A stretch of DNA of 13,327 nucleotides from an uncultured Oribacterium sp. GTDB taxonomy: Bacteria; Bacillota; Clostridia; Lachnospirales; Lachnospiraceae. Of the stretch, positions 7,347 to 13,327 are shown piece after piece. Where the stretch lies: positions 1 to 13,327 of the forward strand of contig CAKQPT010000047.1 in the NCBI GenBank assembly GCA_934270345.1, given 5' to 3'. Each line of letters opens with the position of its first letter. Positions within the stretch are counted from its first letter, which is position 1. Below the pieces are notes generated by a model that saw only the letters and a list, made by a program, of their open reading frames with translations, was not told the DNA's origin and did not search any database. The position numbers and the translations under genes are program-made.

Positions 7347-7379
7347 TTCCGGCGCGCATCCCCCAATGCGGCGCCGGAA
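7347..7379 (-). terminator. Probable terminator hairpin of the atuA-DUF4387 operon
   Basis: TTCCGGCGC (7347-7355) pairs perfectly with GCGCCGGAA (7371-7379). GCAT/ATGC extends the stem inside, around a six-base loop. It begins five bases after the DUF4387 stop on the minus strand. The following T-run is poor (GTTTACGAATTTCTT), so termination may be partial or stabilising. Confidence 0.6.
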
Positions 7380-7383
7380 AGCG

Positions 7384-7689
7384 TCAGACCTCGAGGTCGA
7401 GCAGTGAGACGTACTGCTGGCCGCCATGCATGTCGCGCTCGTTGCGGCTGCCCTCGATCGGAACGCGCGGAAGACTGATCTTCGCGACGCAGATGCTCTT
7501 CAGACAGTAGATCTCGAGGTCGGCGGGCTGCACCTGGTAGCAGGCAGCGATGTCCGCCCGATGACGCTCGAACGAAGCAGCCACACGCTCTGTGTCGCCG
7601 ACATTGGCACAAAACGCATCGATGGTCAGCCAGAACGGGCCGGCGTTTTTACTACGGATATACTTGACAGTGGATTCAATCGTATTCAT
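7384..7689 (-). CDS. DUF4387 family protein, AtuA partner
   Basis: A 101-residue soluble protein without signal peptide or membrane segment. The opening KYIRSKNAGPFWLTIDAFC and the end LPRVPIEGSRNERDMHGGQQY match the DUF4387 family as I know it. That family is normally encoded beside, or fused to, the C-terminus of AtuA-like (DUF1446) proteins. AGGAGGAAAT stands directly before the ATG, and the gap to the upstream AtuA gene is 18 bases. The two are one operon and probably one complex or enzyme. The biochemical role is not established. The GS-N-RD-HGG segment is the most polar conserved-looking stretch and a candidate active or contact site. Confidence 0.82.
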   Translation of the reverse strand: MNTIESTVKYIRSKNAGPFWLTIDAFCANVGDTERVAASFERHRADIAACYQVQPADLEIYCLKSICVAKISLPRVPIEGSRNERDMHGGQQYVSLLDLEV

Positions 7690-7707
7690 ATTTCCTCCTC
7701 GGATTTC

Positions 7708-9060
7708 TCAGATTTCATCATAGTGGAAGCGCACCAGCTCGAGCGGGTCTTCGACGGACACCGTGTGGTAGAGCTTGAACTCGTAGATCGCGCCACGCTC
7801 CATCTCGGCCGGAGAGAAGAGGAAACCGTAGGACGGCATCTGCTTGCCCTCGAAGATGTTGTGGTGGAGCAGCAGCGGGTTGAAGGCCTTCGTGATCTGG
7901 GTGGCCTTTTCCTGCGTCTCGGCGGTGACGGTAAGCATCATGAGGAGCTCGTTCGGGACGTACCCTTCCGGAACCGGCATGCCGGAAACGCCATTGTAGC
8001 CGTAAGGCCGGAGCCAGAAATCGTAGCTGTCGCGTGGCACCCCTGCTTTTTCGAGTTTGTCAATGCCGGCGGCCGAAACGGCTTCCACCCAGCGCATCGG
8101 GTCCTGCATCACCTTGCGGTCGCAGATGCCGACCATGCTGACGGTCTGGAAGCCGACGGGGCCGGAGCCCTCGAGCTTCATGGTATATGGAAGATACTCG
8201 ATCGTCGTGCCCTCGACGCGAACCGCGGTGTCGGAGAGCGCCGTGTAGCTGGAGTGCGTGGTGTCGATGCGGATGCCCGGCTCGGTCAGCTGAATCGGGT
8301 TTGCATTCTCATAGATCAGGTGGGCAGAAACGGAGTACGGTGATACCGTCGCGCCCGGCTGAACGGAGTGAATCGTGAAGCCCTTCTCGTCGAGCTCCAT
8401 GAACACGCCGCCCGGAAGACCGGCGCTGGTGCAGACGCCGCCGCACTCGACGGTCTTCGCTGCATGCCAGCAGGAGGCCGGGTCACAGCCCTTCATCAGC
8501 GGATACGCCGCCATGACGGCGGTATCGGTCGAGCGTCCGCCAATGATGATGTCCGCCCCGTTTCGGAAGGCCTCCTGGTACGCCTCGGCACCGAGCAGTG
8601 CCACGATCGTGCTGCACTCATCGAAGGTCTTTTCAGAAATCTCCGGCGCACCGTGAAGCGCCGAAATCTTTCCCTCGCGATATTTCGCCTTCATCGTCTC
8701 CGCGTTCTGCTGGGAGTAGATGCGGGCGATTTTTTTATGAATGCCGGCCTCAGCGCAGATCTCGGTGATCAGCTGGTAGGCCATGTCGACGCCCTCATCG
8801 GAGCCGCAGGTACCGGCGGAGCCGATGGTCATCGGGATGCCGAGCCGGTCGGCACCCAGTACCATGCGCTTAAGATCGCGCTTCACATCCCGGATCGAAT
8901 ACTTGCCGTGGCCGGAGCCGAGATAGTATGGACCGGAATCGGTGGAACCCGCGTCGCTGGAAATGATGTCCGGCTTCATCGCGAGACCAGCCTCGAACGC
9001 CTCCTCGGTGCAGTTGAGCCCGACGGCACCATACGGAACGAAAACCTTCACGTTTGTCAT
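7708..9060 (-). CDS. AtuA family protein (acyclic terpene utilization / DUF1446)
   Basis: A 450-residue soluble protein. Family markers include PYGAVGLNCTEEAFEAG near the start, SSDAGSTDSGPYYLGSG (34-50), IGSAGTCGSD near 80 and the IIIGGRSTDTAV segment near 170-181. AtuA was named from citronellol/geraniol degradation in Pseudomonas, where its step is unclear. Bacterial homologues also occur beside unrelated catabolic genes. This copy is about the size of the core domain, with the C-terminal DUF4387 part split off as the next gene. AGGAGG lies five bases before the ATG. No acyl-CoA carboxylase or other citronellol-pathway gene is nearby, so terpene use should not be assumed. The divergent LysR gene is the likely regulator. 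Confidence 0.88.
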   Translation of the reverse strand: MTNVKVFVPYGAVGLNCTEEAFEAGLAMKPDIISSDAGSTDSGPYYLGSGHGKYSIRDVKRDLKRMVLGADRLGIPMTIGSAGTCGSDEGVDMAYQLITEICAEAGIHKKIARIYSQQNAETMKAKYREGKISALHGAPEISEKTFDECSTIVALLGAEAYQEAFRNGADIIIGGRSTDTAVMAAYPLMKGCDPASCWHAAKTVECGGVCTSAGLPGGVFMELDEKGFTIHSVQPGATVSPYSVSAHLIYENANPIQLTEPGIRIDTTHSSYTALSDTAVRVEGTTIEYLPYTMKLEGSGPVGFQTVSMVGICDRKVMQDPMRWVEAVSAAGIDKLEKAGVPRDSYDFWLRPYGYNGVSGMPVPEGYVPNELLMMLTVTAETQEKATQITKAFNPLLLHHNIFEGKQMPSYGFLFSPAEMERGAIYEFKLYHTVSVEDPLELVRFHYDEI

Positions 9061-9229
9061 ATGAATCCTCCTGTAGGTTGAGATCAGAGCGGTGCAGTGA
9101 CGACCGGCTGCGGATGACGATGGCGTCGCCTGTCAGCATTGCCAGCTGTGTTTGTGCATTATGTAGTGTCTTTCGACAGCTGCGGATGGCATGTCCGCGA
9201 TCACTGCGTCGCTTTTTTACTATGCATCC

Positions 9230-9292
9230 ATCATAGCCTCTGCTATGATAATGTGAAATACATATATCGTCATATGCACATAACGTGTATGT
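9230..9292 (-). promoter_or_regulatory. Promoter and operator-like dyads of the atuA operon
   Basis: On the minus strand, TTCACA (9252-9257) and TATGAT (9230-9235) are spaced 16 bases apart, a good housekeeping promoter. A perfect dyad ATCATAGC-CTCT-GCTATGAT (9230-9249) covers the -10 box and most of the spacer. Two further dyads lie upstream of the -35 box: CATAT-N6-ATATG (9261-9276) and ACATA-N5-TATGT (9278-9292), centred near -46 and -62 from the expected start. Those are the places where LysR-type regulators usually bind. Confidence 0.6.
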
Positions 9293-9483
9293 TATATATC
9301 GGGCCAATGCTTCCATCAGGATGCGGAGCCTTCTGGGAGATGATCGGCGCAGGGGTTACGGCAGCGACCGGAGGGGAGCGGGGAATTGGATGAAATTCTG
9401 CCCCTGGGTGTCGGGCTTCCCTGTAATCTGAAAAAATCCCGGGCGGGTCCAGTGCATCCTCTTTTGGACGGAAGGAGCGAATC
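9293..9483. other. Long leader of the LysR gene; 170-base leader of atuA lies opposite at 9061-9229
   Basis: I see no gene here. A possible hairpin GGGGAATT / AATT..CCCC lies around 9379-9405. GTCCA and TTGGAC flank the last 25 bases before the LysR ribosome site. No promoter of the LysR gene could be placed with confidence; TTATAT at 9292-9297 is a possible -10. The atuA leader shows no riboswitch that I recognise. Confidence 0.3.
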
Positions 9484-10392
9484 ATGATTAACGAGAAGAG
9501 AATCCAGTATCTGCTGATGGTGGCGGAGGAACAGAATATCACGAGTGCGGCGAGGAAGCTCTTCGTGTCGCAGCCGGCACTGAGCCGCATGATCCTTGAC
9601 ATCGAGCAGGAGCTCGGCACGCCGCTGTTCGTCCGGGACCGTGGCACAGTGCGACCGACGCAGGCCGGCGAGGCCTACCTCCGTGGCTGCCGGGAGGTTC
9701 TCGCCATCGACCGGGCGGTGAAGCGCGAAATCTCGGATCTCCGGAGCAGTCGCCGGGGAAAGATTACGCTCGCGGTTACAGCATTGACCGGCGAGTTTTT
9801 GCTCCCGCGTATCCTCTCGGATTTCGAAGCGGCGTACCCGGAGGTGCAGCTCGAGCTCCTCGAGGCGCGCACGATGGCGCTCTCCGAACTCGTGAAAAAC
9901 GGCAAAGCCGACCTCGCGCTCGTCCGGAAGCAGGAGACGAGCGAGCTGAGCTACGAACGCGTGATGGAAAACCCCGTCTACCTGCAGCTCCCGTCGTTTT
10001 ATGTGGAAGCCTGCGGCGTCATTTTTCGCGCAGGCATCGAAAATCCGCCGATCTTCCCGCGAGTCCTTAACGGGCAGCCGGTCGTGCTGCTGAAAGAGGG
10101 GCGTGGGCTTCGTGAGGAGACAGATCGCCTCTTTCTGCAGTACGGGATCACGCCGTCGAAGATCGTAGAGACCGAAAACATCCACCTCGCCCACCAGCTC
10201 GTGAACCTGAACAAGGGCTTCACCTTCATCCCGGACTTCGCCGTCCACGACTTCTTCCATGACGACGCCGAGAGCATCTACTGTCAGCTCGACGGCTACA
10301 CGATGACCCGTCCGCTCTACGCCTGCTATGCCCGGAACCGCTACCTCACCGCCGCCGAGCGCCGGCTCATCGAACTCATCGCCGGACTTTGA
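9484..10392 (+). CDS. LysR-type transcriptional regulator
   Basis: A 302-residue DNA-binding regulator of standard LysR length. Residues 1 to about 60 are the winged helix-turn-helix, with ITSAARKLFVSQPALSRMI as the recognition region and ELGTPLFVRD as the wing. From about 90 on is the type 2 periplasmic-binding-like effector domain, with GKITLAVTALTGEFLLPRIL leading in. GGAAGGAG lies before the ATG. It is divergent from the atuA operon, the classic arrangement for a LysR activator and its target. The dyads at 9261-9292 are the likely sites. The co-inducer is unknown, probably the AtuA substrate or a product. Confidence 0.93.
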   Translation: MINEKRIQYLLMVAEEQNITSAARKLFVSQPALSRMILDIEQELGTPLFVRDRGTVRPTQAGEAYLRGCREVLAIDRAVKREISDLRSSRRGKITLAVTALTGEFLLPRILSDFEAAYPEVQLELLEARTMALSELVKNGKADLALVRKQETSELSYERVMENPVYLQLPSFYVEACGVIFRAGIENPPIFPRVLNGQPVVLLKEGRGLREETDRLFLQYGITPSKIVETENIHLAHQLVNLNKGFTFIPDFAVHDFFHDDAESIYCQLDGYTMTRPLYACYARNRYLTAAERRLIELIAGL

Positions 10393-10415
10393 TACGCCCT
10401 GATCCCGGATTTGTC

Positions 10416-10473
10416 GCCGCGAAGTCTTCATCTTAAGAATTTCGTAATTGGATCAGACCCCATAAACTTTGGG
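10416..10473. repeat. Gene-end repeat in non-coding DNA after the LysR gene
   Basis: GCCGCGAAGTCTTC then ATCTTAAGAAT (10416-10440) matches the last codons and stop of the symporter gene (7176-7200) with one difference. Read in that frame it gives AAKSSS and a stop, though no gene leads into it. It continues as TTCGTAA like the copy at 4103-4119. Next come the decayed GGATCAGACCCC (10450-10461) and CATAAACTTT, which matches the reverse complement of 4166-4174. Confidence 0.7.
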
Positions 10474-10702
10474 GCTGAATATTAAATTTGTGCAAAATTC
10501 ACTGATTTGTAAGAAAAAATACGCAAACAAAGAACATTTTTCCTTCTATCTATGATAAATTAATAGTAGGTAGCAGGTGGCGGGCAGCGCCCGGCCCTCT
10601 TGCGGGTGTTCGTGATTTAAAGAGTGGTGGATGACTGGGGATGCTGTATATTTCCAGCCATTTCGTCGTATCTGTCATTCTCGTCCGGAAAGGAGGCGTG
10701 TG
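10474..10702 (+). other. Leader of the lipoprotein gene
   Basis: The first 90 bases are AT-rich and probably hold the promoter. TATGAT at 10551-10556 is a fair -10 box, without a good -35 at 17 bases. Downstream is a GC-rich hairpin CGGGC-AGC-GCCCG near 10579-10591. An in-frame ATG at 10631 has only a weak ribosome site and is not taken as the start. Confidence 0.35.
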
Positions 10703-13123
10703 ATGCATAGAAGAGTAAATGAGAAGTTCAGCGCAGGCGATGAAAGTTTAATCGCTGCCGATGTGAGAATAGTGAGCACGGGGCTGTGTTCGAACCTGAA
10801 ATCTCGTAGTAGCTGGGTGTGGGGGCTGTGCCTCTTCAGCACACTTCTTCTCCTGACGATGCTCTCGGGCTGCGGGAAGAAGCCGGCGCAGGCGGGGCCG
10901 AAGCCGTCCGGCGGCAACGCGTCGAAGGTGGAGAGTACGGACAAATCGACGTCGGTGCTCCCGGAGGACATCGACTTCGAGGCGCTTGACGAGGATGCGA
11001 AGGAGCAGCTGCTGAAGACCCTCGTGCAGGACAGTTACACCTTCGAGGGTGAGGTGAGCGACGGCCCGGCTGACCGGACCGATGTTTCCTACCATGTGCC
11101 GAAGATCTGCTCCGACAGCGCGGGCGCGAAGGAAATCAACCAGGCGATCGCGCAGGCCTGCGAGGATGTGACGAGCCAGAAGGCGGATGAATACGTGGGC
11201 TGGATCGAGGTCGACTACGACAGCTACCTGAACGGCGACACGCTGAGCCTCGTCCTCACGAAGAGCAGTAATCTCGACGATTATACCGAGTACTACGCAT
11301 ACAATCTGAACCTCACGGACGGCACGCGCATGTCCGCGAAGGAGCTCGCGAAGCTGCTGGTCCGCGGTGTGCCGACTGCTGCCGAAGACGATGACGACGA
11401 TGACGAGGCGCCGCCGACCCTCGAGGTACAGGGTGGCGAAACCGCCGAGGCCGCACTTCTTCGTGTGATCCGACGGGCCGCTGCCTACGAGTTTGACCAG
11501 TCCGTGCGCTACATGTACGATTCTGATTATTACAGCAGCGCAAGCGAGGCCGAGCGCCAGGGCATTTACGCCGAGTTCATGAAGTACCGCATGCAGACCC
11601 TCGCCGACGACAACATCACGGCGGACCTCCCGATGTACCTCGACGACGACGGCGAGCTCGTGGTCGCGGTGCCGCTCCATGTGATGGCGGGCGGCGGTCT
11701 CTACAGCACCGAGCTCAGGCCAATGCAGACGATCTATCAGTATGATGCTGCTTCGGGGCGTGTTCTCTCCGGAGCGGAGTGGGAAGACAAGCTTGAAGAC
11801 GCGCGCGAGGCGGGCGAGAGCGTGGATGTGATGAACGCCGAGCGTCGTGACCTCACGCTCAGCTTCGACGATGCGGTCTTCATAAATTATGAGGATGGCC
11901 GCATGACCGTCCGCATCGAGCAGAACGACTGGACCGAGGCTGCGTTCGGGGTCGGAAACATTGAATATGGCAAGGAGTATGAGGTTGACGGCGTCTATAA
12001 GGATTATGCGAGCGCGGAGCTGCTGACCATCATGCACGGCGAGCATGTCGTGCCGACCTTCGTCTCGACCGACGGCATGATCGCGTACCTCGACCTCTAC
12101 CACGGCGCGTGGGGCGGCCACTTCTGCCTGACTGAACCGGCCTACGGGATCGTGAACGTCGAAGCGATCGCCGAGGGCAATGCTTCCGCCATCGCAACGG
12201 CGCTTGAGACGAACATGTTCGGGCAAAGCGACACGTTTGCGCGCGACGTGATGGGCCTCTACGAGAACGAGGGCTGCACGACGGAGACGAGCTTCGATAC
12301 CGATGCCGGCACGAGCTACACGGATACCTTCTACCTCGGCTTCGATCCGGACGATCCATCGAAGTTCCTGTATCAGGATGCGTGTGTGGATGCGGAGATC
12401 TCTCTGAACTACGAAGGACGCTGCACCTGGCTCGGCATGAACGAACAGGGCCTCGTGTTCTGCGTTGAGTTCTACGATGAGGACCTCGGGCAGATGCACT
12501 ACAGCACGTTCCAGATCCGCCGCGTGGAGGAGCTGAACGAGAAGACCGACGAGTGGTATGAGTACATGCGCTACCAGCACCTCGGCGGCTATGACCTCTT
12601 CGGCAGTGACGACGAAGTGCGCGAGCTCAGCCTCGAACGTGCCGATGCAGCAGAAGAGGATGGAATGACGGGAAGTTATGAAGAGGACGGTACACTGAGT
12701 GCTGCGAATGCAGCAGAAAAGGAGGAGAGTATGAGTACTGGAAATCTGGCAATTACGGGAACCTTTGTAGACGGTGGGATGCTGAGCGCGGCGGATCGCG
12801 CGACGATGATCGTCCTCGAGGATGATCAGTACAGCATGGTGGCGAAGCTGCAGGCGACGGCCGCGGTACATGATCTTCGCATCTACACCCTGGAGATGGA
12901 CTTTTCGGAGGCCGAGGGCATCCGCTTCCGCGGCACACAGCGGGGGCAGGTGCCGGCACTCCAGGCCGGGCAGGCGATCTACCTGAAGCTTTCCTTCCCA
13001 GGTGACTCCCCGCACCACGGCATCTCCTACGTGGACGCCGCCGGCACCACCCACTACCTCTCCCTGATGCAGAGTGGCTTCGACGGCTCGCTCGCCCTCG
13101 GAGAAGAAGCAGCGTTTAAATGA
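10703..13123 (+). CDS. Large lipoprotein with PdaC/RsiV-like N-terminal region
   Basis: The preferred start has AAAGGAGG eight bases upstream and gives 806 residues. The export signal is unusual: about 37 polar residues precede the hydrophobic core WVWGLCLFSTLLLLTML, then the lipobox LSGC with Cys57 as the lipidated residue. The mature protein should be anchored outside the cytoplasmic membrane. After a Gly/Ser/Pro-rich linker, the region from about 95 has DVSYHVPKI, an AKEINQAI helix and YNLNLTDGTRMSAKELAKLL. This resembles the DUF4163/DUF3298 modules of PdaC and RsiV, which are linked to peptidoglycan or lysozyme sensing. No deacetylase domain is seen. A run of six Asp lies at 229-234. The remaining 550 residues are acidic, Tyr-rich and unrecognised. 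A 17-residue motif is repeated near 655 and 684. An internal ribosome site and ATG occur at residue 677. Confidence 0.7.
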   Translation: MHRRVNEKFSAGDESLIAADVRIVSTGLCSNLKSRSSWVWGLCLFSTLLLLTMLSGCGKKPAQAGPKPSGGNASKVESTDKSTSVLPEDIDFEALDEDAKEQLLKTLVQDSYTFEGEVSDGPADRTDVSYHVPKICSDSAGAKEINQAIAQACEDVTSQKADEYVGWIEVDYDSYLNGDTLSLVLTKSSNLDDYTEYYAYNLNLTDGTRMSAKELAKLLVRGVPTAAEDDDDDDEAPPTLEVQGGETAEAALLRVIRRAAAYEFDQSVRYMYDSDYYSSASEAERQGIYAEFMKYRMQTLADDNITADLPMYLDDDGELVVAVPLHVMAGGGLYSTELRPMQTIYQYDAASGRVLSGAEWEDKLEDAREAGESVDVMNAERRDLTLSFDDAVFINYEDGRMTVRIEQNDWTEAAFGVGNIEYGKEYEVDGVYKDYASAELLTIMHGEHVVPTFVSTDGMIAYLDLYHGAWGGHFCLTEPAYGIVNVEAIAEGNASAIATALETNMFGQSDTFARDVMGLYENEGCTTETSFDTDAGTSYTDTFYLGFDPDDPSKFLYQDACVDAEISLNYEGRCTWLGMNEQGLVFCVEFYDEDLGQMHYSTFQIRRVEELNEKTDEWYEYMRYQHLGGYDLFGSDDEVRELSLERADAAEEDGMTGSYEEDGTLSAANAAEKEESMSTGNLAITGTFVDGGMLSAADRATMIVLEDDQYSMVAKLQATAAVHDLRIYTLEMDFSEAEGIRFRGTQRGQVPALQAGQAIYLKLSFPGDSPHHGISYVDAAGTTHYLSLMQSGFDGSLALGEEAAFK
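12717..12733 (+). promoter_or_regulatory. Internal in-frame ribosome binding site and ATG
   Basis: AAAAGGAGGAGAGT directly precedes an ATG in the frame of the lipoprotein gene. Use of this start would give a separate 130-residue protein (12731-13123) without signal peptide. It could also be a chance product of Glu-Lys-Glu-Glu codons. Confidence 0.35.
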
Positions 13124-13141
13124 AGGCTGAGAAAATAACGT

Positions 13142-13327
13142 ATGAACTATAACGTCACTTATATCGAACATTCCTGCTTTCTTGTCGAAACGGCGGAGTG
13201 TTATCTGCTGTTCGACTACTACTGCGGCGAAGTCCCGCTTACGGCCCTCGATCCGGCGAAGCCGCTGCTGCTCTTCAGCAGCCACGCGCACCACGATCAC
13301 TTCTCAAAGGAAATCTTCGCACTGCGC
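13142..13327 (+). CDS. MBL-fold metal-dependent hydrolase, 5' part only
   Basis: The first 62 residues of a metallo-beta-lactamase-fold protein, cut by the window end. It opens with YIEHSCFLVET and LLFDYYCGEVP, the usual first strands. HAHHDH (48-53) gives the HxHxDH zinc-binding motif with His48, His50, Asp52 and His53. The opening is like UlaG/YtnP-type small hydrolases. It lies 18 bases after the lipoprotein stop and may be co-transcribed with it. The ribosome site is weak. The substrate cannot be told. Confidence 0.85.
   Translation, partial: MNYNVTYIEHSCFLVETAECYLLFDYYCGEVPLTALDPAKPLLLFSSHAHHDHFSKEIFALR

Noticed and set aside
7426..8343. Plus-strand open frame opposite DUF4387 and atuA
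   Set aside because: It overlaps two well-recognised genes and their intergenic gap, has no ribosome site and resembles no family.
10631..10702. Earlier start for the lipoprotein
   Set aside because: The ATG at 10631 is in frame but weakly supported. It would lengthen an already overlong signal region. The site at 10703 has AAAGGAGG.
10748..13300. 850-codon minus-strand open frame opposite the lipoprotein
   Set aside because: Its length is striking, but it has the same His/Val/Arg-rich shadow composition and crosses two plus-strand genes, one with an intact HxHxDH motif.

Overview
The window looks like a stretch of chromosome from a fairly GC-rich Clostridia-type anaerobe, possibly Lachnospiraceae. 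That is an inference from gene content: a CTC-type L25, a clostridial-type YbaK/ProX deacylase, a Cys-rich iron-sulfur flavoprotein, a glycine-riboswitch-controlled AGCS symporter, an AtuA/DUF4387 pair and a PdaC/RsiV-like lipoprotein. AGGAGG-type ribosome binding sites are strong throughout. There is no prophage, CRISPR array, transposase, tRNA or rRNA.

Layout. 97-1044 (+) is an aldo/keto reductase. 1113-1363 is a long, multi-block inverted repeat with an unexplained function. 1608-2258 (+) is ribosomal protein L25/CTC, closed by a strong terminator. 2339-4108 (+) is a one-piece ABC exporter. 4270-4815 and 4838-5458 (+) are a YbaK/ProX-type tRNA deacylase and an FMN/iron-sulfur flavoprotein, spaced like an operon. 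5580-5775 is a single-aptamer glycine riboswitch with its own terminator and a visible competing pairing. It controls the sodium:alanine/glycine symporter at 5820-7196. On the minus strand, 7384-7689 (DUF4387) and 7708-9060 (AtuA family) form a two-gene operon that diverges from a LysR regulator at 9484-10392 (+). The operator-like dyads lie in the shared gap. 10703-13123 (+) is a large lipoprotein, followed after 18 bases by an MBL-fold hydrolase cut off by the window end.

How the parts work together. The glycine riboswitch and symporter form a feedback uptake unit, and the sequence favours an OFF switch. The LysR, AtuA and DUF4387 genes look like a substrate-induced catabolic unit whose substrate cannot be told from sequence. 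The remaining genes look like separate housekeeping or envelope functions.

The most unusual content is non-coding. The first item is the 250-base inverted repeat with paired side arms. The second is a family of small repeats at gene ends: the 8-base palindrome TCTTAAGA, often extended to CTTAAGAATTTCGTAA, and the near-palindrome GGGGTCAGACCCC. In two genes the repeat supplies the stop codon and the last codons. A third copy with the same coding-like tail lies in non-coding DNA after the LysR gene.
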